Shown: positions 45,811 through 58,080, numbered from the stretch's first letter. The stretch: 64,000 nucleotides of DNA from Flaveria trinervia (GCA_025506515.1 CM046443.1:46172504-46236503); one strand, 5' to 3'. Numbers and translations: made by a program. The notes: generated from the sequence alone by a model not told the origin.

Positions 45811-47091
45811 TCCTTATCCTCCATCTTCTCACCCATGACCCTCAGCCCTGCTTCTTACAGTCTCTACTTAGGTACCATTCTCTCCATAGTTGTAACACCA
45901 TACAACCCCGCATTCCTCGTTAATGTCCAGCCAGGCTTCCCCACTTGAAGCAGATTTTGACCCCATTTGCATCTCCCGAATGCTCCTTCTTGCATTTACC
46001 ACACCTCCTCGACCCCGCACCAGGTGTAACCACACGACGGTCATCCACCCATGCCTTCTTGTTACTCATCGGGGCACCACCTCGACCAACCTTTTCCATC
46101 CATTTCCGGTCCCCACCACCTTTCTGCTGCCTTCAGTCACCACTATAGTTCTTTCATCATACAATCTCCCGCCAAATCAACCGCCGCCCTAAACAGCTCA
46201 TCGGGCAGCGATCATGTGCCTACAGACATCCGCCGCAAGCCCTGAATGTACCTCTTAATCTTTCATGACAAAGGTGTCCTTGGTCTGGCACCAGAAATAC
46301 CATCTCATTGATTTAGTGGTGTTTGTGATGTGTCATTGTTCCGCCTCCAGCTACAGAAATTCCCTTTCCACCTAATCCAATTCCCTATGAGGACAAACTC
46401 CTCAATCACCAACTTTTTCAACTCAGACCACCTCATTCTCCCAATTGCCCGACTACCCTCGCTTGGACTATATTGTCGCACCAACACTAAGCCGAGTCCA
46501 TTGAGTGGGTAGCAAATTTCACCTTCTAGTCTCTCGGCACTCGCTGATATTCATAACAACTTCCATTTCTCTCACCCATCAGTGAGCAGCAACAGCGCGC
46601 CATTACCATCAAAGTAGGGGGCTTGCACCTTTGAAATGCCCCATAGTTACATCCTCGTGTCGCCTCTAGCGCAGGCTCTTCTTCTTCCTCCTCTTCATCA
46701 TCAGACAGAACCATTTCAACTCCGGTCGCTCCCGTTCTCTCGAGGACCTATTTCTCTCCTTTCTCTCTCCTTCTTGTACAACCTTAATCACTTCAGTCAC
46801 TACAGACAGTAAGATCGTCTGCATGACTTGATGCACTTCTTCAACAACAGCCTCCTTTACTGAGGCTCTCAGATTGGCGCTCTCATCACCGCCCTCCGGA
46901 TGAGGGGTCTTGGGTTCTTCATGAACCACCTTTTTGGCTCTAGGCCTTCCTCTCATAGCCCGTGGTTCAGCATCACGACCTCCACCACGTGAAGCTTTAA
47001 ATGATCTACCACCAACCACCCTCTAACACACACACTGAAAGATTCAAACACCAACACGGTCATTCAAGGGAACAGCTTAGTTTATGTCAAG
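45811..47091 (-). pseudogene. Gypsy B gag and leader
   Basis: The minus strand shows the gag N-terminus (47019-46666: GGRSFKASRGGGRDAEPRAM and an Arg/Glu-rich part). The gag domain follows (RCKPP, AIGRMRWSELKKLVIEEF, 46640-46305), then damaged zinc knuckles (about 46000-45940, CGKCKKEHSGD). There is no ATG at the position used by gypsy A. The leader up to 47091 matches gypsy A 24985-25045 and then stops. In-frame TAG at 46528-46526 matches the one in gypsy A. Confidence 0.85.
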
Positions 47092-47377
47092 TGTCACATC
47101 CTGACCGACGGCGGAATCATCAAGGCGGACGAATGGGAGACGATTGTTCATAGCACATGGAACTAATAAGTTGAAATAATATTAAATACCATTATTCATA
47201 AACAATACAAGTCAATAAGTCATTACAAAACAATCAAGATACAACCAATAACATAAGATTTTCAATTAAAATAGGTCCAAGTCCTATATGAGCACAAGAA
47301 TCACGTATCAAACCTGAAACATGTAAAAATAAAGGGGTCAACTATAAAGTTGGTGAGTTCCCATGGTTAAACACACG

Positions 47378-47422
47378 CATATATATATATATATATAAGT
47401 ATATATATATATATATATATAT
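47378..47422. repeat. (AT)n microsatellite
   Basis: About 20 AT dinucleotides with one AAGT interruption near 47397. Confidence 0.95.
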
Positions 47423-48661
47423 GTAAAAAAAGGTTACAAGTAGCAATTCATGTCAATGGTTACGAGTTAGCAAGCTTATAGAACACATACAGTTACAACC
47501 AAACCTTGACTTGATTACAAGTATATATGATTGGCTAAGTGTACTTGGTTCCCATGATGAACAAGCATACGTCATCAGGAGCCAGCAATACATCGGCTTT
47601 AGCACCAAATAGGCTTGTCAGGCCCAAAGATCTAAGATGTCACCAGGCTAGCAATAGTTAATGATTGTAAACAAAATATGTATCTCATATAAGATTTACA
47701 ATAACACAAATAACCATGACAAAAAGGAAAAGATGAATTGCATATGCATTTACAAGTATCAAGATGTTTACAAGTGTAAGTTTATAAAGTTAACATGTTT
47801 CACCCCAAAAGGTGTGAAATAAAGTAAAAAGGGGGCATGGAGAACTCACTTGATATAAATAAGGTGATGATAAGAAATTAAACGAGGCTCCAACGATTTC
47901 TTTTACAAGTTGCCTAAACGTATAGATTCCAAGATTAAGTTCGATAATATGGTTATCAATTAGACATGAACTAGGGTTTCAATTGGGATTTGGGGGTTAA
48001 TTAATTAAGTAAAATAATGAATCGTTTATGTTTTGGTTTAATAAAGATAATATAAATTAATTAAGTCCAAGAACAATCAAAATGTCTCAACAATTTAAGT
48101 TATTGATTTAATAGAAAGTAAGTGTAAAATGTGAAAAGAAATAATTAATTTAATATATTTAAAACTTGATAAGGAAAATTAATTAAATACTATAAATGAC
48201 GTTAAAATTATTCAAAATCATTTTATAAAGTTTTGAGCTTTTAAAATGATTTATCATAAAGGTTTTATAATACAAAACCTTAAAAAATAAGAATAAAGCA
48301 AATTATATTGTTTTATAAATTTCAAGAATTTAAATAAAAGTTAACGAATAAATTTATTAACTAGTTATGATAACATGCTTAAATGATTAGATGAATAATT
48401 ATTTATTAAATAATTATTTCAGTAACTACTTGAATAATTAGTTATTTAACATATAAATTTATAATGTTTTGAAATAATCTAAATTTGAACTATAATATTT
48501 TTTAGCATTTAAATTACATAAAAGAATTAATAAGATTTTATAACTTTTGTTATTCTAAAAAGAATAATTAAATTTAAAATCATAAGTTTTACTTTGATTT
48601 AATAACACATTAGTATAATTTTTGAAGTTTAAAATATATAAAATTGGCTTTGAAAAATAAA

Positions 48662-48745
48662 TGTAGGAGGCCGGGTTCGAACCCGTGACCTCTTGTATAC
48701 AATGATGATATGGTAACCGGTTGGGCTAAAGCCTAGAACTTGTTT
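48662..48745 (-). other. tRNA-like segment with pol III A and B boxes
   Basis: On the minus strand TAGCCCAACCGG (48728-48717) fits the A box TRGCNNARYNGG. GGTTCGAACCC (48683-48673) fits the B box, about 34 bases downstream. A GAGGTCACGGGTTCGAACCCGG T-arm context is complete as in plant tRNAs. The acceptor stem does not pair well, so it is not a working tRNA. It may be the head of a tRNA-derived SINE or a tRNA-like promoter kept in LTR F. Confidence 0.5.
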
Positions 48746-49377
48746 TAAATTACAAATCAATTAATAGAAATCATCCTTCAAATAACCCCCAAATCACCCA
48801 AGAGCCCTAGATTGCAAATGTTCCAAATTGAACCTCAAATGATGTTGTTAATGAAATCAACCATAGGGCTTTGATTTCCATATGAAACCGAGCATATTGA
48901 TGTGTCAATACGTTATTATTTTGAATTGATGATCTCAAGTTAAGAACGAGTCGCGACTGCGTGGATGTGCTTCAAGGTGCAAATGTTGATGATAACCCAA
49001 TTAACTTTGTGGTAGCTTCGTGTGCTGTCCTTGACGCAAAGCCCCTTGTCAATTTCGAAAATGAAGCCCGGATGATGGTGTTCGAGTGTGGTGTAGGTTG
49101 CGATCGAAGATTATGATTGAATTTGAGGTTGGGTTTTTTCAGGTGGATTGTAAGTTTTATACGATTAGGGGATGAGAGAAGATCAGTCAGGTTGGTTTAA
49201 TTAGGTTATTATGATGTGTAATGCTCAAACGGCTAGAGAAGTTAATGTGGTCGGTTATGTAATCGATTAGACTAGAAACGGGTGTTTAAATTGGTTAATT
49301 GAGCACACATGTTCGAGTCTCATTCTAGAAGGGTGGGAGTGGTTTCGATCAAGATTCACGGTTTTTGATGAGTTTAG

Positions 49378-49553
49378 TGTAACACACGGTCTCTTTAAAT
49401 ATAAGAAAAAGAAAAGATAAGGTTTAAGAATAAAGTAGGAAATTGCAATTTAACCCAAGTTGAGGGGTTAAATGTGGTAATAAAAAAAAGACAAAAGTAC
49501 AAATAAGTTGGGTAAAGGTGGGCATGGCCGAACACCCTCACTTCCCATCACTT
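49378..49553 (+). repeat. Solo gypsy LTR D, left part
   Basis: Starts TGTAACACACGG just after TTTAG (49373-49377). Similar to the first 180 bases of LTRs E and B (AACCCAAGTTGAGGGG, GGTGGGCATGGCCG). Interrupted at 49553 by copia C; resumes at 62056. Confidence 0.88.
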
Positions 49554-50459
49554 TGACAGGATCAGCGATCACAAGTTGATGTATTAGAGTTCAAGCAGCG
49601 GAATAAGAATAGGAATTAGACAAATTGTAGCAAGAGTCGATGCTTGTATGCATTAAGAGCACATACGGTTATAGCGAGAGAATATATTTCTGATTCAAGG
49701 AATGTTTATAGATATGGAATGTTTCTAATCAAATCATTCATTCATTCACGTCATTCACTCATTACAATAGGTTGTCACTCCTTATATAGAGTGCAACAAT
49801 CACTGCTGTTATCACGGAAAGTGACAACTGGCAGATCTAATACAAAAATAACTAACTCTTAACAAACTACTGAAATGTTCACAACTACTGAGAACATATC
49901 AGAGCGTTAAGTACAAAATATAAAACTATGATTAGAAACTACTGAAACTACAACGACTGAAGAACAAGCTCTTCAGTCGTTTTACAAAACTACTGAAACA
50001 TAAAACTACTGAAACTAGAAATATAAAACTACTGATATCACAACTACTGAAGAAGTACTCTTCAGCAGTTGTGACAAACTACTGAGGCTTCAGTACTTGA
50101 TCTTCAGACTTTGACCTTCAGATGTTTCATCAGCTGATGACTTCAGTAGATATCATCAGCTGATGTCTTCAGTCTTTGTCTTCAGACTTTGTACATCAGT
50201 TGTTGATCTTCAGCACTTGTAAACTCTTCAGCTGTTGTACTTCAGTACTTTGGTCTTTCAGCTTCAGCACTTGTGTTCTTCAGCTGTTGTACTTCAGCAC
50301 TTTAGTTCTTCAGCTGTTGAAGTCTTCAGCACTTGATCTTCAGCTGTTGAAGTCTTCAGCACTTGTCAAACTGCTGATGAGGCTTTCAGCAGTTGTTGTG
50401 ATACCATGTGGGACTTAGAGGTTTTCTGATCTTGGCTCATTGGTTCTTTTGGTCCAACA
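49554..50459 (-). repeat. 3' LTR of copia C
   Basis: TGACAGGATCAGCG...GGTCCAACA on the plus strand. TATA within CACTC-CTTATATA-GAGTG, with outer GTTG/CAAC (49771-49797). CTTCAG-type repeats at 50085-50400. Confidence 0.94.
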
Positions 50460-50472
50460 AACTCCCCCTGAA
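50460..50472 (-). promoter_or_regulatory. Polypurine tract of copia C
   Basis: The minus strand reads TTCAGGGGGAGTT, identical to copia B. The stretch 50473-50672 between it and the third ORF is non-coding. Confidence 0.88.
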
Positions 50473-50672
50473 CCAATGCAGCCAAAACCTCTAAATATTT
50501 ATTATCCCACTTATTGTTGGCAAAATGTTGGTCTTTTTCCTTCTTGATCAGTAGAGAAGATGACCCATGTAAGCTCGGCCTGGGAAGAAATCTCAGATAT
50601 TTGTTTGGCAGGGTATGAATGGGAACTCTGTTTTGGGAACTGGACACAGAGTTGTTATCCCATTCATGAGAT

Positions 50673-53600
50673 TTACTTCCCCATAATGAGTCTGTATGAC
50701 TCTCGAACATAGGCCTCAAGGAGAACAACTTGTTCCTCCTGAGAGAGTTCTTCTACTCCTCCTTCGAAGAAGAACTCTGGACCATAGTACTCTGATAAGT
50801 ACTTCATGGTCCTGCCATTTTTCAGCTCCACCGTAGTTACCTCCCTATATACAAATTCATCAGGATGGTTGCCTTCAAGGAGTAACTGGAGCTCATTCTT
50901 CTGGATGTCTTCAAGCTTTTTATATAACAACCCCTTCTTAATCATCTTGTTTTCTAGTAAAGCTTGAGGGGTCTTCTTTGCTTGGTGAGCTTTCTTGAAT
51001 TCATCAATGATTTCCCAAGGTGAGACTACAATGGCCAACATGATGGTAGAATCTATTGTTTTTCGTACCTGGCCATTGTATCTGTGTGGAATAGTTCTTT
51101 TATGGATTCTAGAACTCACCCTGGGGTCTGGCCATACTCTCACTCTCTCCTTCTGATACTGAAAAGTGTGCCTGAGAGTGTACAGCCTTTGAGCATGCCC
51201 TTTCATGGCTTGAATAGATGATGACTGAGGAAATTCCTTGTCAACCATCTTCAACAGTTGCTCATCGTGCTGTTTCTGCTGTTCTTCTTCTTCTATCTTG
51301 ACTCTGACCATTTCCCTTTGAGAGTCAGGTGTGATCATGGGTTGACTTCGGGTTTTGGTAGCTTAGAACAGCAGAGAGTGGCAGACTATCATCTTCATCC
51401 TCCTCTTCTTCTTCTTCCATCCTCAGCACCCTTCTCCTCCTTCTGGGTGCATCACTGGATGATGGTTGGGTTGGTGAAGGAATTGGTTTTGAAGAATGAG
51501 GATGTTTGGATTTTGGCTTAGAGATTGGTTGGGAGATTTGAGGGATAGGATCTGTTTGAGTGGGTGGAAGGGAAGGTTGATCCAGCATCTTTGTAGTTAG
51601 TTTCGCCTTTGTGAGTTTAGCCATCTCTAACCTTTTACCAGCCCCAGCCTCATCAAGGGCTTCCACAATAATCCCTTTGTTGAATTGCTCAGACAGACAG
51701 ATTCTGGTGGCTATAGCCAGAATACTGTCCCTGGTCCATGCGCGAATCTCCATTAACGATCTTCCTAAGTATTTTGCAATAAAGCGGATCATTATTTCCA
51801 ATCTCTCTTTTTCCAGAGCATCATACCCTGCCCATCGGGTTTGTATCTCTTGCACTTCAACCTTCTGATCTCACTATCCAGTGTGGCTGTGTCAAACCCC
51901 TGCCTGAAGAGTTGTTCAATTATTTTATCCATGGATCGGCTGTGTGTAGTGTCAGCTTCTTTTACCAGCTCCTCCAAGGATTTGTCTTCAGCAGTATGAT
52001 CATCAGCACTTTCTTTCGCTTGTAAGTGAGCAGAGGTTGCTTTTCTTTCTCCTCCTCTTGGGCTTGCTTCTCTTCTTTTCTTTCTCTGTTCTTTTCCTCT
52101 TCTTTTCTTTCACTGCAGTACTCTCCCCCTTTTTGGATGCATTGGAGGAAGGGGTTTGTACCGCAGAAAGAGTCTTTTGTACAGCAGCATCAATCAAGGG
52201 CTGTAAAGTTGAGGAAAGCCTCTCATCAATGGCTTTAGTCACAATATCAGTGATTATGGGTGTGATGAGAGGGAGGGAATTTTGAAGTACAGCACCTATT
52301 TGCTCAGGAGGGTTCTGTTCCTGAGAAGTAGGGCCTGAAGCAGAGGCAGGTGGTTGAGTTTGGAGTGGCTCAGTGTTTGGGGAACCTTCAAGTGAAGGTG
52401 CCATCTGTGGGTGGGTAGAGGCAGATGGTCTTTCTCCTTGTGAGAGTTGATCAAGTAGGTTTTGCAGCCTACTGACTTTCTCTTCAAGGATTGTGTTCTG
52501 GGCAAGAACATCGTAGAAAAAGCCCAGGTCATCATCAGCCGAAGCTGAATCATCTGACCTCTGCTTAGAGCAGGATTTACATGCACTGGGTGTAGACCAG
52601 TTGATGCATGTGCCCCTTGTGCTTGGTACTGGGGACTTCCAGCCTCAGGACAGTGTCCATCATCAGCTGTTGCCTCTAGTGAGGTCTTAGCAATGTTACC
52701 AGCCTCATTCTGATCATGTGCTGAGTCAGAGGAGGTGGCAGCCTCACTAGATATTCTAAGCTCCTTGTCTACACCAGGAGATAGAAGTGGTAAACCCCTG
52801 TGCTGTGGGTTCTCAAGTGCACTGTGTTCCTCCCCCTCAATTGTAGAGGTATTCCCAGTAGTAAGTGGTTTCTGGGGAGGGGGTGAGGAGTGCAGTTGAG
52901 TCAGCACTTGTGCAACTATTAAAGTTGGGCTGTGAGGGGCGGTTGTTTGGGGTGAAGGGATAGAAGCAGTGTGCACCTGGGGAGGTTGGTGCTCTTCAAT
53001 GGCAATCCCCTCAAGTGAGGAAGATCCCAGATATGTAGGTACCCCTTGTGTGGTTGCTGCAGGCTCCTGTTGAGAGGAAGCCTGAGCGGCTATGGCTGGA
53101 AGAGTCATTGTATCCACTAGGGGGTTTGGACTAGTGGATATATCCTGCGTTTGTGTTGCAGGGGCCTCAGGGGACTCAATTCCCTGAGTAGCCGTTTTGG
53201 GTTTCTTTTTGGTGGGTTTGGTGGGGACTTTTGATTTGGAGGTGGTGGCTGTGGGTTCCAGCTGCGTGGGTTTTCGCAGCTTGGCAGCCATTTTTAGTGT
53301 CTGGTCAGAGTTGTGCCGGGAGTATACTTCCGGCAGAACAGCCGTAGCAGGGACTCCCAAGCCAACAAGTCCTCAGCATTAAGCTGGTTTGTAATGATGG
53401 CCATTATGAACCGTGGATATAGTATCCAACGGTTGGCAGTTAGTTTTTGAGCCATATCCTTGAGCTCCGAAAATATTATTTCTGAAAAGTTTAGTGGTTG
53501 TTGCTCAAGAATAGAATACATTACCTGCTGCCATTTTGTCGACATTTGATCCCAAGACGACGTCTTAGGGGCCAAACATACATTCACCATGTGAAAATTA

Positions 53601-54005
53601 GGCGCTCAGCGTCATTAAAGTGTTTCTTCATGATAGTGGAGGCACTGAGATCGCCTTGATATCCATGTTGGGCAAAGGATAGATCTGTGGTGCCCTTCGG
53701 ATATCCAGCAGGAGAACTAGCATCATTCAGATGAAGAATTTGGCGGATTATTGCAGGAGTGATGACTACTTCTTTGTTGTTGACGACCGACTGGAGAGAT
53801 GGTGTGTTGTTCTTCCCAGTGGTAATAGTAACGTTCATCCAAAATTGTTGAAGGGATTCGGCATGTAGTATGGGATTCAGAAGAAATGCCGTATGTATTG
53901 GGACTGAACCATAAGATCGATAGCAGTATCGAACTTAGTCCAGATAGGCGATTTAGTGAGGTAGGCAACACAGTTGTGTCGCGGTTTAATTTGCATGGAC
54001 GCCAT
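50673..54005 (-). pseudogene. Post-pol third ORF of copia C
   Basis: Start ATG 54005 (ASMQIKPRHNCVAYLTKSP), stop near 50673 (RESYRLIMGK), about 1,110 codons if frames were joined. The N-terminal domain (54005-53290) has SSWDQMSTKWQQVMYSIL and RWILYPRFIMAI. The middle is Pro/Ser/Thr-rich (53290-52450), then a Lys/Arg-rich stretch like a nuclear signal (EKKRKRTEKEKKRSKPKRRR, about 52080). At 51855-51325 there are helical repeats and an acidic run (MEEEEEEDEDD). The C-terminal domain (51338-50673) has VWPDPRVSSRIHKR and PHRYNGQVRK. Breaks are mostly single-base shifts. It is not a recognised enzyme or a clear envelope protein; a gag-like or nucleic-acid-binding role is only a guess. Confidence 0.75.
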
Positions 54006-54059
54006 TGAGAAGAGGGAAGTTTTGGAGAGGAACGTTAGGTTTGAAGAAGATGAAGCATT

Positions 54060-54762
54060 GAGGATTAGGTCAGGGATATATAGGGTGGGTAAGAAAACGA
54101 CTGAAGGATGTGGTGTTAGTCATCAGTAGTTTTAAACGACCGTTGACATGGTATTATCCTTTCAGACGTTGAAACAGCTGAAGTCGTGGTGTTAGGCATC
54201 AGAAGTTAGAAAACTACTGAAGACCGTGGTTTTGACTTCAGATGATTGAAACAACTGAGGACTTGGTGTTTGTCATCAGTAGTTATGAAACTACTGAGAC
54301 AGTGGTTTTGTCATCAGCTGTTGTAAACAACTGAAGACTTGGTATTAGTCATCAGTAGTTATAAAACTACTGAAGACATGGTTTTGCTTCAGTTGTTTAG
54401 AATGAAACAGCAGTTGTACAAACGACTGAAGAGAAAGTTCTCTTCAGCTGTTTTCGTCAATTCTTAGCTTGTCAGCTGTTTCATACTGTCCTCAACACAT
54501 TCATCAGCCTTTTGGCTGATTTCAGTTGTTTCATAGGACATCAGTACTTATCTGTTTTTACTGATTGCAGTAGTTGTAGCTGCATCAGTAGTTGTAACTA
54601 CATCAGTAGTTTAGAACAGATGAAGTACTTCAGTACTTGTGAGACATTTTGCCTTCAGTAGTTATAAAAACTGCTGAGGGTAAAAGAGCTCATCAGTACT
54701 TATATGTGACATAGTACTAATGATCATCAGTACTTATTACTAAGATCATCAGTAGTTGTCAC
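54060..54762 (-). repeat. Hairpin array between pol and third ORF, copia C
   Basis: Same layout as 37930-38699. Examples are CAGTAGTT-ATG-AAACTACTG (54280-54300), CAGCTGTTGTAAACAACTG (54315-54333) and CAGTAGTTATAAAACTACTG (54352-54371). Units are about 37 bases with GACNTGGTNTTAG-like spacers. Confidence 0.85.
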
Positions 54763-56199
54763 TTATTCTAGCTGCAGCATACCAAGCCTTAACACCAGGT
54801 TTTGGAAAGTTGAACTATCCAAAGGCTTAGTAAAAATGTCTGCAAGCTCATCAGCACTAGGCACAAACTTAGGATCAATCAGACCTTTTTCAAAACAATC
54901 CCTTATAAAATGATGTCTGATCTCTATATGTTTGGTCCTAGAGTGCTGGACTGGATTTTTGACAATGCAAAGAGCTGAAGCACTATCCATTAACAATGGA
55001 GTCTTAGTCTCTGTAATGCCATAATCCAAAAGTTGGTTTTGAAGCCAGAGTACCTGAGATGTACAACTTGCAGCAGCAATGTACTCTGCTTCAGCAGTTG
55101 ATGTAGCAACTGAGGTCTGTTTCTTGCTCTGCCAAGAAATCAAGCAGTTGCCTAGGAATTGACATCCACCAGAAGTTGATTTCCTGGTCAACTTACACCC
55201 TGCATAGTCACTGTCAGAAAAGCAACTAATTTACCAGAATGTCCAGTAGAATACCATAAACCTAGAGATGGAGTGCCTTGCAGATATCTAAAGATCCTCT
55301 TGACTGCAATCAGATGAGACTCTTTAGGTGCAGCCTGAAATCTAGCACAAACACATGTAGCAAACATAATATCTGGTCTAGAGCTGTTAAATACATCAAG
55401 GACCCAATCATACATCTGTAAAGTGTTTCATCAACCACTTTACCTTTCTGATCTGTATCCAGTTGTGTGGTGCTGCACATGGGGGTAGAACAGGGCTTAC
55501 AGTTTTGTAAATCAAACTTTTGCAAAAGATCTTTTGTGTATTTGGACTGATGAATGAAAATTCCATCAGCCTTTTGTTTGATTTGCAACCCCAGAAAGAA
55601 CTGTAATTCTCCCATGGCACTCATTTCAAACTTCTGTTGCATCAACTTTGTAAAGGCATCACACAACTTTGGATCAGAGGATGCAAAAATGATATCATCT
55701 ACATAAATTTGAACAAGTAGATTATGCTGCCCAGCTTTCTTAATGAATAAAGTCTTATCTATGGAGCCTCTAGTGAAATTATTTTCCAGAAGAAAGTTTG
55801 ATAATGTCTCATACCAGGCTCTAGGAGCTTGTTTTAACCCATAAAGAGCCTTATCAAGCTTATACACCCAATTAGGATGTTTATTGTCCTCAAAGCCTGG
55901 AGGTTGACATACATAAACCTCTTCTTTAATTTTTCCATACAAAAATGCACTTTTGACATCCATTTGAAAAACTTTAAGGTTTTGATAAGCAGCAAAGCTA
56001 AAAACAATCGAATTGCTTCCAGTCTGGCTACAGGGGCAAAGGTTTCATCATAATCAATACCTTCTTCTTGTGCAAACCCCTGAACAACCAGTCTGGCCTT
56101 GTTCTTAACAATAAGCCCATTTTCATCAGTTTTGTTCCTAAACACCCATTTAGTGCCTATTGCACACTTACCTGGAGGTAGAGGAACCAGTTCCCACAC
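54763..56199 (-). pseudogene. Copia C reverse transcriptase and RNase H
   Basis: Frames 56199-55834 (GTKWVFRNKTDENG, FAQEEGIDYDETFAPVARL), 55963-55310 (MDVKSAFLYGK, QIYVDDIIFASSDPKLC with intact YVDD, FFLGLQIKQKADG), 55415-55188 and 55191-54763 (TRKSTSGGCQFLG, AEAEYIAAASC, LADIFTKPLD). Three frameshifts of one base would account for the breaks. It is very close to copia B in sequence. Confidence 0.94.
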
Positions 56200-57871
56200 T
56201 TGCTGTTTTTGAACTGAAGAAGCTCAAGCTGCATGGCATCAAACCATCCATTGTCCTTTAAAGCAATGTGATAATTCTTTGGCTCTTGCTGACTGATGAA
56301 GAGAGCATAGAAGCAGAAATTTGACAATTGACTTCTTGTTGATACTCCAGCAGTGATATCACCAATGATTTGAGACATAGGGTGATTCTTCAGATCTTGA
56401 TACACAATGAGATCTGTGCAAGTGTTTGTAGCAGGCTCAGCAGTAACAGATGGTGATGGTGAATCATTTCCTTGAAACCAATCAGTGGATGGTAATTCAA
56501 AGGAAGTTGAATTCGAAGAGATCTCATCAGCATTTGTTGTGGATGGTGCTACTGGAGCTACAGGAACATCAGGTCTAGCTGAATCAGGCAGCTGATCACT
56601 AAACCTGAAGAGGTGAGTACTGCAATCATCATCATCATCAGCAGTACCACCAGGTGGTGAACTGTTGACAGGAGCAACAGCAGGAGTTTGAAGGAACATA
56701 TTGCAGTATGTCCAAATCAAATAACTCCACAGGGCTTTGTGGAATCTTGTCCTTTGGAGATTCATTGAACTTAACATGTAGAGTTTCTTCAACCATCTTT
56801 GTTCTGCAGTTGAAGACTCTGTATGCCTTGCAAGTAGATGAATAACCAACAAAATACCCTGCATCCACCTTAGGATCAAATTTATGGAGTTGATCCTTTG
56901 TGTTGAGAATAAAACAGGGACACCCAAATGCTTTGAAAAATGAAATCAGAGGAGCCAAATGATGGAGAACTTCATATGGAGTCTTCATCAACCTCTGATT
57001 TACTAAAACTCTATTTTGCACATAGCAAGCTGTGTTGACAGCTTCAGCCCAAAAGGTCAGTGGCAAACCTGAGTCAGCCAGCATGGACCTTGCAGCTTCA
57101 ATGAGGGTCCTGTTCTTTCTCTCCACTACTCCATTTTTTTGGAGTCCTTGGGATGCTAAACTGCCTTTTGATCCCCTTTGAAAGATAGAAGTCATCAAGT
57201 GTATGATTTCTGAACTCAGTTCCATTGTCACTCCTAATACACTTGACTGGAAGGGAATACTGCTTCTCAATATACAACACAAAGTGAATAATCTTCTGAG
57301 CAGCCTCATCCTTTGAATGTAGAAAGAAAGTCCATACAAATCTGGAGTAATCATCCACAATTACCAGACAGTATTTCTTCTTTGCCATGCTCATTACTCT
57401 CACAGGACCAAATAGATCCATATGCAGTAATTGCAAGCAGGCAGTGGACTTAGGCACTTCAATAGGAGGGAATGAGACTTTGTGTTGTTTTCCTTTTAAA
57501 CAAGCAGTGCAGGTTTCATCACAGTGGAACTCCTTTATTGGTAAGCCTCTGACTAAACTATTGTGGGTAAGCTGATTCATGTTTTTGAGATTAACATGAC
57601 CAAGCCTTCTGTGCCACAGTTTAGATTCTTGAGAAGAGGCTTTGGAAAATAGGCAAGGATTGCCTTTGAGATCTATTTTCTTGGAAAGATCTAAGGCATA
57701 TACTCTTCCTGTCCTGTTGGCTCTCAGGAGAGTGTGATCATCCAACACCTTGTCAATCAAGTGCAAAACTTTGGATGACAGAATCCTACAGTTTTGACTG
57801 GTGAAAAGAGCAACATGGCCTTTATCACACATTTGACTGACACTCAAGAGATTGTACTTGAGATTTTCCAC
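56200..57871 (-). pseudogene. Copia C integrase and linker
   Basis: The frame from 57871 has LLSVSQMCDKGH, LWHRRLGHVNLKNM and CDETCTACLKGKQH (HHCC zinc site). The core follows with MDLFGPVRVMS and IRSDNGTEFRNH. The frame from 57360 carries the Glu region NGVVERKNRTLIEAARSMLA and then FWAEAVNTACYVQNR, PYEVLHHLAPLISFFKAFGC. All three catalytic acids are present across two frames. The acidic, Ser-rich linker runs 56640-56200. Confidence 0.93.
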
Positions 57872-58080
57872 ATGATTAACATCATCAAATTTGATTTCTC
57901 CATTGGAGACAAACCCTTACCAATGATGTAACCCCTAGCATCATTGCCAAAAGAAACAAATCCTTCTTTCCTTGAGAGTAGTCATGAAGAAGAGAGCTGT
58001 TCCCAGTCATGTGCATAGATCCCCCACTGTCTACATACCAGATGCTACTTTGGCATGTTGAAGAACCCTGCAATAATAAA
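57872..58080 (-). pseudogene. Copia C protease
   Basis: SIWYVDSGGSMHMTGNSSLL (about 58045-57990) gives the D-S-G catalytic motif. A frame change near 57915 separates it from the following protease half. Confidence 0.85.

Larger units (their letters stand above)
20062..47091 (-). mobile_element. Gypsy element B (chromovirus-like), split by two later elements
   Basis: Minus-strand parts in order: leader and gag (47091-45811), [copia B], gag end/protease (33674-33091), RT-RNase H (33090-31782), [gypsy A], integrase (22457-21300), chromodomain-like tail (21290-21015), polypurine tract and 3' LTR (20982-20062). The 5' LTR is missing: the leader stops at 47091, where LTR-like sequence F starts. 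Order and C-terminal tail fit Tekay/Del chromoviruses. The five bases before the LTR are CTTCA; the matching copy would be outside what is seen. Confidence 0.88.
47092..49377 (-). repeat. LTR-like sequence F
   Basis: On the minus strand it ends GGTCAGGATGTGACA at 47092, a gypsy-type LTR end, and cuts the leader of gypsy B. It is AT-rich and non-coding, with an (AT)n tract and a tRNA-like segment. It continues after solo LTR D at 63918 and leaves the window, so its start and any target duplication cannot be tested. Confidence 0.5.

Noticed and set aside
45923..46245. Plus-strand open frames rich in Pro/His/Thr
   Set aside because: Antisense to the gag zinc-knuckle region of gypsy B; the minus strand has the recognisable protein.
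48662..48745. Functional tRNA gene
   Set aside because: A and B boxes are good but the ends do not form a proper acceptor stem, so called tRNA-like only.
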